Positions 11,280 to 20,451 of a DNA stretch of 60,272 bases are shown here, piece after piece. Position 1 is the stretch's first letter, and every line of letters begins with the position of its first letter. The position numbers and the translations under genes are program-made. The DNA is taken from contig JADJHE010000027.1 in the NCBI GenBank assembly GCA_016707685.1, positions 1-60,272 on the forward strand. Reading direction: 5' to 3'. Source of the stretch: Bacteroidota bacterium. GTDB taxonomy: Bacteria > Bacteroidota > Bacteroidia > 2-12-FULL-35-15. The notes under the pieces are model-generated. The model did not search any database. It had not been told where the DNA came from and worked only from the letters and a program-made list of their open reading frames with translations.

Positions 11280-12076
11280 AGGAGTTATAAACATATATGG
11301 ATTATCATGTGGAAATCTCCTAACTTTGATAATTAGAAGGCGGCAGGCTGTTTATTTAACTGGTAATCAGCGTGTGGCTTTAATAAAAGTCAGATATAAG
11401 GCGAATTTTATGAGGCGTATATCTCTATGTTATTTAAATTCGGAGAAGTTTTAAAGACTTTCAAAATTCCTTAATTAATCTTAAAACTTCGTGCGTGGTT
11501 AAAGCACTTTGTTTCGGTGGGGGAGCGTGTTGTTGCTTGTGTGTTTATTTAACGATAATATGTATTATTTGGCTATTTCTGCAAATAATACAAAATTTGT
11601 TTGCGACTAAGGGGTGCGATACCTCTGCTATTCCGTTGGTTTAGATTTTGTCTTTCGTGTAGTTATTTTAGCTTGCTTCCTGTCTAAAGTTTTCTTTGTG
11701 GTGTCATTTAGCGTTGCATTTAAAGTCCTTATTCTTTTGTTTGCTAATCGGGTTTCTATATTTTGGTTGTTTTTGTCATTTAACATTCCATATCCTTTTT
11801 CTTTTGTAGATTATTTTCACCAGCGTTTCTTCTGTGTGATTTATTTCCTACAAACAACAAAGTTTCAAATTGCAATACTTTTAAATAAACATTTTGGGGT
11901 TTATTTAACATAATATTAATTATAAGATTAATTACTATTTGAAACAATATAGATAAATTCCTTAAAAATAGTTCTCTAATCGTTCGTTAACATCGTTCAA
12001 CAAATACATTACATCGATGGTATAGATATTAGATTCGACTAAAATAAAAATATTAGGAATTTAATATTTTTCATTT
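11280..12076 (+). other. long gene-free T-rich stretch upstream of the cold-shock gene
   Basis: About 800 bases hold no convincing gene. The plus strand is notably rich in T and G. The open frames here (for example GTG at 11614 to 11913) encode implausible Phe/Val/Leu-rich proteins that simply reflect the T bias. The decamer TTTATTTAAC occurs three times (11351, 11544, 11900). A perfect 10-bp inverted repeat TTAAATAAAC/GTTTATTTAA with an 8-nt loop lies at 11881-11908. It may contain an untranslated RNA or a regulatory region; the sequence alone does not decide. Confidence 0.4.
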
Positions 12077-12084
12077 TATATTTG
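12077..12084 (+). promoter_or_regulatory. -7 element of the cold-shock gene
   Basis: TATATTTG matches the Bacteroidota -7 consensus, 30 nt before the csp ATG. The -33 region is weak (TTAGG), as is common at strongly regulated promoters. If used, the leader would be only about 24 nt, and the T-rich region upstream would not be part of this mRNA. Confidence 0.45.
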
Positions 12085-12114
12085 TGCATTATTAATTATT
12101 TATTAAAAATTACA

Positions 12115-12303
12115 ATGAAAACAGGTACAGTAAAATTTTTTAACGAAACTAAAGGATTCGGTTTCATTAAAGATGAAGATGGTCAAGAAATTTTTGTTCA
12201 CGCAACAGGTTTGGCTGAAAAAGTAAAAGAAAACGACACAGTAACTTTCGAAGTTACTGAAGGAAGAAAAGGTTTAAATGCGGTTAACGTAAAAAAAGCT
12301 TAA
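12115..12303 (+). CDS. cspA: cold-shock domain protein (CspA family)
   Basis: A 62-residue single cold-shock domain: a five-stranded OB-fold that binds single-stranded nucleic acid and melts RNA secondary structure, generally induced on temperature downshift. Both RNA-binding motifs are present: RNP1 as KGFGFI (residues 14-19) and RNP2 as EIFVHA. An in-frame extension to 12082 is open, but the ATG at 12115 gives the standard MKTGTVKFFN start. The gene stands alone, with a long gene-free region before it and its own terminator after it. Confidence 0.93.
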   Translation: MKTGTVKFFNETKGFGFIKDEDGQEIFVHATGLAEKVKENDTVTFEVTEGRKGLNAVNVKKA

Positions 12304-12322
12304 TATAATTTTCTTTTTATTG

Positions 12323-12357
12323 AACACCCCTCAGTCGTCTGACGGGTGTTTTTTTTT
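12323..12357 (+). terminator. intrinsic terminator of the cold-shock gene
   Basis: A stem AACACCC/GGGTGTT is extended by TCAG/CTGA around a TCGT loop, with one C-C mismatch, and runs into nine T residues. Confidence 0.85.
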
Positions 12358-12370
12358 GCTCCAAACGCTC

Positions 12371-13729
12371 CTATTTTACAACCTGATCCCCCAAGTCTTT
12401 AAAATCTATTCCATCAAAGTTTCCAGAGCTCATCATCAATAGGTTTTTATCCTTAAAGTCAATTTTTAACAAGTCGCTTAGCAGGTTTTTAGAGTTTGTG
12501 TAAACCTTTAAATTACTACCTCCAAATGCCTGATTTACTTGTTCTTCCGAAATTGCTTTTAGCTTTTTGTGTTCAATCGTATGTGGGTTGTAATACACAA
12601 ATGCTTCATCGGCTAAAGCCATGGATCCCTGGTACTCATTTAGGAAATTTTCGTTCAAACTGCTGAACGTGTGCAACTCCATACACGCAATTAACTTTCT
12701 GTTTGGAAACTGTTTTTTTACAGCTTGCGTTGTTGCTTTTAATTTGGATGGCGAATGCGCGAAATCTTTGTAAACTGCTGTGCTTTCATTTTTTTTAACC
12801 AATTCTAAGCGTTTAGCAGCTCCTTTAAAACTTTGGATGGCTTCGTAAAATTGTCCATCACTTATTCCAACTTGATTGCAAACCAATCGTGCTCCATTAA
12901 TATTCATCAAATTATGATCGCCAAATACCAATAATGGAATTTCACCCTGATTGGTTAACAGAAACGTTGTTCCATTTACAATTTTATTTGCTGGAACGGC
13001 ATATGGAAATCGTTTGATATCGGCTCTTGTGCTTTCGGATACTTTTTTCACTTGTTCATCCAATTCGCAATATGCAATGCTTCCGTTTTGTTCAATTAAA
13101 TCAACAAATATTTTAAACTGCTCTACATAATTTTCGAAGGTTGGAAACACATTGATGTGATCCCAAGCAATACCACTTAAAATAGCAATGTTTGGTTTGT
13201 ATAAATGAAATTTTGGTCTGCGGTCGATTGGTGAGGATAAATACTCATCGCCTTCAATAACTGCAATTTTAGCTTCTTTGGTCAGTTTTACCATGGTATC
13301 GAAACCTTCCAGTTGAGCGCCAACCATGTAATCGCAATCCACTTTATGATAATTTAAAACATGCAAAATCATAGCCGTAATGGATGTTTTACCATGGCTC
13401 CCTCCTATTACAATTCGTGTTTTATCTTTTGTTTGCTCGTAAATGTATTCGGGGTAGGAATAGATTTTTAATCCTAATTCCTGCGCTTTTAATAATTCAG
13501 GATTATCAGCTCGTGCATGCATCCCCAATATTACCGCATCAATTCCTTTGTGAATGTTATTGGTATCCCATCCTTCTTTGGCTGGCAATAAATTTAGTTT
13601 TGCTAGTCGTGTTTTTGATGGCTCAAATATTTCATCGTCCGATCCGGTTACGTTAAATCCTTTTTTATGCATGGCAATAGCCATGTTGTGCATCGCACTT
13701 CCGCCAATAGCAATTAAATGTACGTTCAT
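12371..13729 (-). CDS. mpl: UDP-N-acetylmuramate:L-Ala-gamma-D-Glu-meso-DAP ligase (Mpl)
   Basis: Mpl is a cytoplasmic Mur-family ligase that recycles peptidoglycan by joining the L-Ala-D-Glu-DAP tripeptide to UDP-MurNAc in an ATP-dependent step. The 452-residue protein has the N-terminal Rossmann-like UDP-binding part (MNVHLIAIGGSAMHNMAIAM). The Mur ligase P-loop is GSHGKTSITAMI near residue 110, followed by the EGDEYLSSPIDRRPKF segment and a C-terminal domain containing KDFAHSPSKLKAT. The latter motif and AIGGSAMHN set Mpl apart from MurC. The gene is monocistronic as far as can be seen. Confidence 0.9.
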   Translation of the reverse strand: MNVHLIAIGGSAMHNMAIAMHKKGFNVTGSDDEIFEPSKTRLAKLNLLPAKEGWDTNNIHKGIDAVILGMHARADNPELLKAQELGLKIYSYPEYIYEQTKDKTRIVIGGSHGKTSITAMILHVLNYHKVDCDYMVGAQLEGFDTMVKLTKEAKIAVIEGDEYLSSPIDRRPKFHLYKPNIAILSGIAWDHINVFPTFENYVEQFKIFVDLIEQNGSIAYCELDEQVKKVSESTRADIKRFPYAVPANKIVNGTTFLLTNQGEIPLLVFGDHNLMNINGARLVCNQVGISDGQFYEAIQSFKGAAKRLELVKKNESTAVYKDFAHSPSKLKATTQAVKKQFPNRKLIACMELHTFSSLNENFLNEYQGSMALADEAFVYYNPHTIEHKKLKAISEEQVNQAFGGSNLKVYTNSKNLLSDLLKIDFKDKNLLMMSSGNFDGIDFKDLGDQVVK

Positions 13730-13858
13730 AGTTAGTTCAAAGTTTAAAGTTTGTTAGTTCAAATATGTAATGTGAATTAACATAGAATAAACTTAGGCAA
13801 TCAGATGATTGCTGAGGAAAGAGAATATCGAAGTTTTAAACAAAGGAAAGTTAATTGA

Positions 13859-15218
13859 TTACTTTTTTAAACGAGGATCCAAGGCATCGCGCAAGCCTTC
13901 GCCCAACAAATTATAGATGGTAACGGTTGCGAAAATCGCTAAACCTGGAAATACAACCAACCACCAAGCGCTGAATTGTTCGCGACCAGCATTTAATAAT
14001 GAACCCCATGTTACCGTAGTTGGTGGAACACCAACACCCAAGAAGGACAATGCCGATTCAGTTAAGATGGCTGAAGCAACACCAAATGCAATTGCTACCA
14101 ATGCTGGTGCTAATCCGTTTGGTAATGCATGTTTGAAAATGATTCTAAACTCTTTAAAGCCCATTGATTTTGCAGCTTGAATGTATTCAAGATTGGATAT
14201 GCGTAAAAACTCAGCTCGTGTTAAACGTGCGATGCCTGTCCATGACGTTAATCCAATTATCACCATAATGTTGATGATGGATTTTTCCTTTGCAATGGCT
14301 GCCACCGAAATAATCAAAATTAACAAAGGCATGGAAATTAAAATTTCAATGGCTCTGGATATGATTGAATCGACAGGAATAAAAACTTTTGTAGCTAAGA
14401 ATGAAATTTTACCTACTAATTTTCCAAGCAAATAAAACAAGTATGCAATGACTGCAAAAATGATAATGCTAATTAACAATTGAACGAGTATTGCCAGTCC
14501 TGAACTAGCAAAGCCATCTGCCAATGCATACGAACGAACAATGAAAGCATAATAATACGCGAATACCAAACCGATGATGAAGGTCCAAAAACTACCACGT
14601 GATGTTTGTAGTTTTTTATCGCCAAAATAACCTGCCATGGCACCTAATATTAATCCTATCAAGGAAGCAATTCCCATCGACAACAATCCAATGGTTAAGG
14701 AATATTCGAGTTCCGTTGATTAAGCCAGAAAGCACATCTTCACCGGCTTTGTTGGTTCCCAGCCAATGACGGAACTTTGTAGGCATTTCTGTTTGTTCAC
14801 CAGTTGCTGTTATAAAAATTTGGTTTCCATTGGGTGAAACATAATCGGCATTGTCGTAATCCGTTTTGTTGGGCGAATAAGGAACCGGAGCGAAAATAAT
14901 CGTTTCGGCATCCATGTGTTTCCAATCAGCAATATCGTATTGAATGTTTTCTACTTCACCCGTTTCTGGATTCTTTACTTCACAATTGTTGGAGAAGGAT
15001 AATGCAGGAAACATACTCACTCCTTTGTATTTGCAATACAGCGGTTGATCGGTTGCAATAAACGGAGCAATGAGGGCAATGATAGCAAGGAAGATTAAAA
15101 ATTTATAAGAGTAATAAGCAGGTTTGTTTTTTTTGAATTGACTCCAAGCATACTTGCCAAAACTGAAATCAGTTTTAGTAGTATCCATTACGGCTGCTTG
15201 TTTTAATTCTTCGTTCAT
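13859..15218 (-). CDS. oppC: peptide ABC transporter permease, OppC/DppC type (one frameshift)
   Basis: The second membrane subunit of an oligopeptide/dipeptide importer. The C-terminal half carries the permease ABC-interaction segment around AAKSMGFKEFRIIFKHALPN and several membrane helices, and ends GEGLRDALDPRLKK as expected. The N-terminal part has one helix (FLIFLAIIALIAPFIA) and then an unusually long soluble insert of about 100 residues before the HWLGTNKAGEDVLSGLINGTR motif. The frame breaks near 14705: one extra base separates LINGTR from YSLTIGLLSMGIASLIG. The corrected protein is about 453 residues, against roughly 300 for E. coli OppC. It lies 2 nt downstream of oppB. No ATP-binding subunit is encoded here. 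Confidence 0.88.
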
Positions 15219-15220
15219 GT

Positions 15221-16693
15221 TTACTTATAGGATATGCGTGGATCAACCAATGCGTATAAAATATCAGAAATTAAATAACCAACAAGGGTTAAGAATCCGG
15301 TTATTGTAAGCACGGCAATAATCATTGGGTAATTGTTGTTTTGAATCGCAAAAATGGTTTCGGAGCCCATTCCAGGAATGGTGAAAATACTTTCTAAAAT
15401 TACAGAGCCACCAATGGCTGCTGGAAAAATATTGGCAAATACGGTAATGATTGGCAACAATGAATTGCGGAATGCATGTTTCCAAATCACTTTGTTTTCG
15501 GGTAATCCTTTTGCACGAGCCGTTCGGATATAATCTTGACCAATTACTTCAATCATAGATACACGCATGGTGCGCGACAAAAAAGCAAAGGAACTATAGG
15601 TATAACAGATGGCTGGTAAAATAATGTACGGAAGTGTGATTTTTATTTTCTCGAAAATGCTTGCTCCATCGGGATAACCAGCTGCAGGTTTTATGCCCGA
15701 TGCAGGGAAAATATGCAACACATCTGGATTTGCAAAGGTCATTAATAACAAGGTTGCTAACCAAAACGAAGGCATGGAATACAACATGAACAATACAATG
15801 GATGAACCTTTATCGAATTTAGAGCCTCTGTTTGCTGCAGCTTTTACACCCATTGGAATGCTCACAAAATAAGCAAGAATAACAGATAGTAACGTAAAGA
15901 ACAATGACCAACCAATTTTAGAATAGATGACTTCTGAAATGGGTTGTTTGGTAACATACGATGTTCCAAAGTCGCCACGAATTAAACCTTTTGAGAAAGT
16001 GCCACCATCGCCAAACAACCAACGATGGTATTGATTGTTTTTATAAAAGGATAGTTTAGGAACATAATTTTTCCAATTGCTTGAATGATTTTTAATTTCG
16101 GCATAACTCTGTTCAACAGCATTGAAAAGTGCTTTCGATTGATTTAAAAAAGGATACAAATTTAACAGCGACTTTATTTTCGCAAACTTTGCATCAATAA
16201 GTGATGCTTCGTAGGTCGATTTTAAAGATAACGCTTCAAATTTTAATTGATTTAAATTTTCTATAACAGCATTTATGGGATACCCTTTTAGCTGATTGGT
16301 ATCGGGTTTGAAAAAAATTTGATAAGAAGAAAATGTAGCAAGATGAATGGAATAATTTTGAATTTCTTCCCAATTACCATGTTGAGCAATCAATCGGTCG
16401 AGCGCTTCTCGTTCCGCTTTATCGTAAATGCGATAAAGTGTATCGGGTTTGGATAAGGAGGTTAATGAAAAATAAAAAACAGGTAAATCCAATCCCAATT
16501 TTTGTCGCCAAAACAATTTATCTTTTTGCTGACTCAATGATTGAGCTCCCATTTCGCCTCCAGATTGGGAGGATGTAACCATTCGCTCTACGGGATCGCC
16601 AGGTGCATTAATGCTAATTACAAAGCCAAGCAGTGTAATCACAATTAATGTAGGAATAAAAATAAGTATCCTTTTTAGTATATACCTGAGCAT
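15221..16693 (-). CDS. oppB: peptide ABC transporter permease, OppB/DppB type, with large periplasmic insert
   Basis: The first membrane subunit of the importer. Residues 1-30 form the first helix (MLRYILKRILIFIPTLIVI). The C-terminal 270 residues contain the classic permease body, including YSMPSFWLATLLLM, the coupling segment RTARAKGLPENKVIWKHAFRNS and GGSVILESIFTIPGMG. Between them, residues 45-220 form a hydrophilic insert, making the protein 490 residues instead of the usual 306-340. The insert falls between helices 1 and 2, on the periplasmic side in this family. Translation is tightly coupled to oppC (2-nt gap). A bidirectional terminator hairpin lies between it and oppA upstream. Confidence 0.9.
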   Translation of the reverse strand: MLRYILKRILIFIPTLIVITLLGFVISINAPGDPVERMVTSSQSGGEMGAQSLSQQKDKLFWRQKLGLDLPVFYFSLTSLSKPDTLYRIYDKAEREALDRLIAQHGNWEEIQNYSIHLATFSSYQIFFKPDTNQLKGYPINAVIENLNQLKFEALSLKSTYEASLIDAKFAKIKSLLNLYPFLNQSKALFNAVEQSYAEIKNHSSNWKNYVPKLSFYKNNQYHRWLFGDGGTFSKGLIRGDFGTSYVTKQPISEVIYSKIGWSLFFTLLSVILAYFVSIPMGVKAAANRGSKFDKGSSIVLFMLYSMPSFWLATLLLMTFANPDVLHIFPASGIKPAAGYPDGASIFEKIKITLPYIILPAICYTYSSFAFLSRTMRVSMIEVIGQDYIRTARAKGLPENKVIWKHAFRNSLLPIITVFANIFPAAIGGSVILESIFTIPGMGSETIFAIQNNNYPMIIAVLTITGFLTLVGYLISDILYALVDPRISYK

Positions 16694-16733
16694 GCTACTG
16701 ATTTTGCATCACAAGATACAATGGATTTTAGAT

Positions 16734-16775
16734 AAAAAAAAACGCTTTTTCGGATTGTTGAAAAAGCGTTTTTTT
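16734..16775. terminator. terminator hairpin between oppA and oppB
   Basis: A perfect 11-bp stem AACGCTTTTTC/GAAAAAGCGTT with an 8-nt loop is flanked by an A-run and a T-run. On the minus strand it directly follows the oppA stop. It probably reduces readthrough into oppBC and so lets the binding protein be made in excess. Confidence 0.75.
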
Positions 16776-16778
16776 GTT

Positions 16779-18671
16779 TTAGTATACCGAGCTGGCTTTA
16801 ACCGATGCTCCTGAATTTGATAGTAGTTTAAGACTGCTCAACCAAACACCTGGACGTTCGAAATACATTTCCTGATTTCCAAAACGTTTGTGAATTACGT
16901 TACGTCTTAACGAAGAGTACATAAAAATATACGGTTGTTCATCGTAAACAATCTCTTGGAATTTTTTAACAAAAGGAATACGTTTTGCATCATCGATAGT
17001 AAATTTGATTGAATCAATCAAAGCATCGCTTTCTGCATTTCCAAATCCTGTGTAGTTAGAGCCTTTTGAAGCCCAAGCAGAAGTATGCCATAATTGAGTA
17101 TAATCTTCTGGAGCAAAATTTCCTGCCCAAGAAGCTAACATCATATCAAAATCGTGGTTACGAGCTGTTTCAACCAGTACCGAAAAGTCGATTGGATTCA
17201 AGTTTGCTTTCACACCAGCTTTGTACATTTGCTCTGCAATCATCTCTGCCGTGTTTTTCCATTCTACTTGCGTGGTCATGTAGTTCATGTTAAACTCCAT
17301 TTTTACTTTCTGACCATCAACCATTTTATCTCGAATGTTATCGCCATCAGTATCTTTCCAACCTGCTTCATCCAATAATTTTTTAGCTGCTTCAATATCA
17401 AATGGAATTAATTTTAAATCGGAATTATAATCTTTCTTTAAGTACGATACAGGACCAACAGTACGTTTGTTCATTCCTTTATTCATTACTTTATTGATAT
17501 TGTCCAATGGTGTTAATAAAGCCATTGCTCTTCTCACTTTTTTATCTACAAATATCTTTTTGTGTTTGATGCCATCTGGCTTCATGTTCATAGCAATGTA
17601 ACCATAATTGTAAGTGTCGGTAAATCGTGAATTGTAGTTTGCAATGAAGTTTGCATCTTTTTGTAATTCAAGAAGTGTTTTGGTAGAAAGTGTTGTACTT
17701 ACATCCAATGTTTGTGATTTAAATTCTAAGATTTGAGAATTTGCATCCTTATTAATCTTAAAAATAATTTTATCAGGGAAAGAAGTTTCATACACATTCT
17801 TCGAATCTTTCGACCAATGATTGTTTTTACGAACCAGTGTTAAACTTTGACCTGCATCCCATTTTTCTACTTTGTATGGTCCAGCACCATTTTGGAAAGC
17901 TAAATCACGACTAAATTTAGCGCTATTGAATTCAGCAGCCCAATCAGCCAAGTCTTTTTGTTTGTCGGCTTTAAAATTAGGATCGCAAAACTGAGCAAAA
18001 GTGTAATTAGCCAATACATTTTTTTTATCGAAAAATGCACGTTGCATTACTGGGTAATCCGCTAAAAAAGTAATGTTTTGAATGTATTTTTCGCGCATTA
18101 CAACTGTAAAGAAACCTGGTTTTGCTGGATCAGCTTTTATCTCCACCATGTTATCCAAGTACGATTTCGCTTGTGGATTATTGGTTAATTGGCATTTGTT
18201 TGCTTTGAAGGTAAAGATGATGTCATCAACAGAAATAACACTTCCATCATCAAATTTAATATCGTTACGCAATTCGTAAGTATACTCTAATTCATTTGGA
18301 GAAATAATAGGCAATGCTTTAACAGCGATTGGACGAATGGTTAAGTTTTGATAGTCGGTACCAATTACATACACTTGTGTATAACCAAAAATTTCGGAAC
18401 GAGAAGAGGACATTCCATTGGTTGGATGCAAATCATCAGGTTCTCCAATATCGTGATAAACCAACACATTTTCGGTTGACCATGCAGGAAGGATGTTGGT
18501 TGCATCATCAATTTTTATGTAACGAATTTCATTTGCGCTTACATTCTTACTAAGTGAATCGTTCTTTTTAGAATCTGTTGATTCAGAACCTCCACCACAT
18601 GATGAGGTAGTAATTGCAGCAAAAATTGCTAATGATAAAAAGCTGAATGTTGAATTAATAGTAGTTTTCAT
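16779..18671 (-). CDS. oppA: peptide ABC transporter substrate-binding lipoprotein (OppA/DppA family)
   Basis: A 630-residue solute-binding protein of the SBP_bac_5 type, which captures peptides in the periplasm for the OppBC permease. The signal peptide ends in a lipobox (AAITTSSCGGGSES), so it is lipid-anchored. The family segments are visible: an early DDLHPTNGMSSS region, a central PDGIKHKKIFVDKKVRRAMALLTP motif (the usual VR-A segment), EAAKKLLDEAGWKDTDGDNIRD, and a C-terminal NYTGFGNAESDALIDSIK segment. At 630 residues it is longer than E. coli OppA. It is the first gene of the oppA-oppB-oppC set. Confidence 0.92.
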   Translation of the reverse strand: MKTTINSTFSFLSLAIFAAITTSSCGGGSESTDSKKNDSLSKNVSANEIRYIKIDDATNILPAWSTENVLVYHDIGEPDDLHPTNGMSSSRSEIFGYTQVYVIGTDYQNLTIRPIAVKALPIISPNELEYTYELRNDIKFDDGSVISVDDIIFTFKANKCQLTNNPQAKSYLDNMVEIKADPAKPGFFTVVMREKYIQNITFLADYPVMQRAFFDKKNVLANYTFAQFCDPNFKADKQKDLADWAAEFNSAKFSRDLAFQNGAGPYKVEKWDAGQSLTLVRKNNHWSKDSKNVYETSFPDKIIFKINKDANSQILEFKSQTLDVSTTLSTKTLLELQKDANFIANYNSRFTDTYNYGYIAMNMKPDGIKHKKIFVDKKVRRAMALLTPLDNINKVMNKGMNKRTVGPVSYLKKDYNSDLKLIPFDIEAAKKLLDEAGWKDTDGDNIRDKMVDGQKVKMEFNMNYMTTQVEWKNTAEMIAEQMYKAGVKANLNPIDFSVLVETARNHDFDMMLASWAGNFAPEDYTQLWHTSAWASKGSNYTGFGNAESDALIDSIKFTIDDAKRIPFVKKFQEIVYDEQPYIFMYSSLRRNVIHKRFGNQEMYFERPGVWLSSLKLLSNSGASVKASSVY

Positions 18672-18694
18672 AATTCCATTTAAAATGTGATAGA

Positions 18695-18702
18695 CAAATA
18701 TA
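18695..18702 (-). promoter_or_regulatory. -7 element of oppA
   Basis: The minus strand reads TATATTTG 24-31 nt before the oppA ATG. The -33 position reads GTG instead of TTG at a spacing of 18 nt, so the match is partial. Confidence 0.45.
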
Positions 18703-18834
18703 CCATTCTATCCTAAAAAACACTCTGAATTTTATGGATTTTATTAAACGGTTTTATTAGTAAATGAATGTTCAGCGTTCCTGTTTTGATAGTGGTGAAC
18801 AGTTTGAAGCAAAAGCTTTTGGAAACTTTAAATT

Positions 18835-18867
18835 AAAACCCCTAGAATGGTTGATTCTAGGGGTTTT
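18835..18867 (-). terminator. terminator downstream of tRNA-Arg
   Basis: A perfect stem AAAACCCCTAGAAT/ATTCTAGGGGTTTT with a 5-nt loop lies just past the 3' end of the minus-strand tRNA-Arg and ends in a T-run in that direction. Confidence 0.75.
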
Positions 18868-18892
18868 GCAGGCTTTTTTTAAAAGCACAAAG

Positions 18893-18966
18893 TGATCCCA
18901 TTTGGATTCGAACCAAAGACCTACTGCTTAGAAGGCAGTTGCTCTATCCAGCTGAGCTATGGAACC
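18893..18966 (-). tRNA. tRNA-Arg (anticodon TCT)
   Basis: A 74-nt cloverleaf on the minus strand. The acceptor GGTTCCA/TGGGATC contains G-T pairs and is followed by discriminator A. The anticodon stem ACTGC/GCAGT holds the loop CTTCTAA, giving anticodon TCT. The T-arm contains GGTTCGAATCC. No CCA is encoded. It reads AGA codons, heavily used in AT-rich genomes. Confidence 0.95.
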
Positions 18967-19059
18967 ATATTTTTTGTTAAAAAAAAAGCTAATTAACCAA
19001 TCTGAAAATTTGAAAAATGGAATTTTCAAATAACGAATTAACTAATTAGCTAATTTATG

Positions 19060-19134
19060 TCGGGGCGGCAAGATTCGAACTTGCGACCTCCTGGTCCCAA
19101 ACCAGGCGCGATGACCGGACTACGCTACGCCCCG
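19060..19134 (-). tRNA. tRNA-Pro (anticodon TGG)
   Basis: A 75-nt cloverleaf on the minus strand with a perfect acceptor CGGGGCG/CGCCCCG and discriminator A. The anticodon stem CCTGG/CCAGG holds the loop TTTGGGA, giving anticodon TGG. The T-arm contains GTTCGAATC. Confidence 0.95.
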
Positions 19135-19411
19135 AACTGTAATGCTTTATGTAAAGAACGCTAAAGCGGGTGCAAATGTAGTATTATTTTTTATTTATCA
19201 TAACAAATAATAAAAATAATATTCTACTCCCTCTTTGCAATGAACGTTGGTGGTTTGGATTATTTCATTTCCCCTACTCACCCATCGTCAAAATCAAATA
19301 AGACGCTATCGCTTGTTATTATTTATCTCACAAACATTAAAAAGCGAAGCTTTTTTCTGTTTTCTCATAAATAATAAATCTGCTGAGGCAGATCCTTATT
19401 TGATTCATTCT

Positions 19412-19499
<88 letters not shown>

Positions 19500-19570
19500 T
19501 ATACCGCATTTTTTGCGGATTGCAAATGTAGAAAAAGATTTCCCTATTGCAAAACATTTTTTAAATAATT

Positions 19571-20329
19571 CTATCCTCTTCTGAATTCTGAACAAAGAAT
19601 TGCTGTTGCAATGGCTGCATTCAAGGATTCGGCCTCTCCTTCACTCGACTTAATATGCGAAAAGGATGGTATGGTTAACTTATTCGTAATGAAAGGAATC
19701 AATTCGTTGCGAATGCCTTTGGATTCATTTCCAATCACTAACAATGCTTCTTTGGGTAATTGCTGTTGGTATACATTCTCCCCTTCTAACAATGCGCCAT
19801 ATGCTTTTATCGTATTGTTTTCCATGAACTTTAATAAGTCGGTATAGAATACATTTATACGTGTAATGGAACCCATGGTCGATTGAACCACTTTTGGATT
19901 GTAGGCATCCACCGTATTTTCGCTACAAACAATATTCTCAATACCAAACCAATCAGCAATTCGAATAATGGTACCAAGGTTTCCTGGATCTTTTATTTCA
20001 TCCAACACAATGGTCAGTTTGTTTTTTAAGGCTGCAGGATTAAACTCAGTTTTTGGTATTTCGCAAATGGCAAAGGCTTCGTTGGCAGTAACTAAATTGG
20101 TGATTTTGTCCAATTCAGCTGCAGTTACTTCTTCGCACAGCGGATTGTTTTCTAAGGAATGTTCTTTAATAAATGAAGCTGTTGCATACACATTTTTAAC
20201 TGTAATGGAAGCCTTCAACACTTCGGCAACCATCTTGCTTCCTTCAATTATAAATAATTGTTCTTCCTCTCTAACTTTTTTTTGTTTGAGGGTATTGATG
20301 AATTTTATTTGATTTTTTGAAAGCATCAT
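19571..20329 (-). CDS. TrmH/SpoU-family rRNA 2'-O-methyltransferase (RlmB-like)
   Basis: A 252-residue SPOUT methyltransferase that transfers methyl from SAM to a ribose 2'-OH in RNA. An N-terminal substrate-binding domain (SKNQIKFINTLKQKKVREEE through EGSKMVAEVL) precedes the knotted catalytic domain. The three SpoU motifs are present: DEIKDPGNLGTIIRIADWFG (motif 1, near residue 110), LLVIGNESKGI (motif 2) and IPSFSHIKSSEGEAESLNAA (motif 3). The last differs slightly from the usual IPM start. The exact RNA target cannot be told from sequence. The gene is divergent from tamL, and two adjacent Met codons make the start uncertain by one residue. Confidence 0.88.
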   Translation of the reverse strand: MMLSKNQIKFINTLKQKKVREEEQLFIIEGSKMVAEVLKASITVKNVYATASFIKEHSLENNPLCEEVTAAELDKITNLVTANEAFAICEIPKTEFNPAALKNKLTIVLDEIKDPGNLGTIIRIADWFGIENIVCSENTVDAYNPKVVQSTMGSITRINVFYTDLLKFMENNTIKAYGALLEGENVYQQQLPKEALLVIGNESKGIRNELIPFITNKLTIPSFSHIKSSEGEAESLNAAIATAILCSEFRRG

Positions 20330-20343
20330 TATTGGATGAACGA

Positions 20344-20374
20344 CAAACCTACATGATTTTTTTTTAATAGCAAT
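20344..20374 (-). promoter_or_regulatory. promoter of the SpoU methyltransferase gene
   Basis: On the minus strand, TTG (20374-20372) is followed after 20 nt by TAGGTTTG (20351-20344), a good Bacteroidota promoter. The start site would lie only a few bases before the ATG, so the message is nearly leaderless. Confidence 0.5.
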
Positions 20375-20451
20375 AACCTCTGCAAAGCAAAAAAATATAA
20401 AATTGCAACAAAGAATTATAGTAATTTAGCGCAAATCTATTCATCCATTTT

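Noticed and set aside
11230..11454. 74-residue ORF overlapping the terminator after the TPR gene
   Set aside because: It begins before the terminator hairpin and reads through it; composition is not protein-like.
11614..11913. 99-residue hydrophobic ORF starting at GTG in the gene-free region
   Set aside because: The Phe/Val/Leu content follows directly from the T-rich strand; there is no initiation context, family resemblance or downstream partner.
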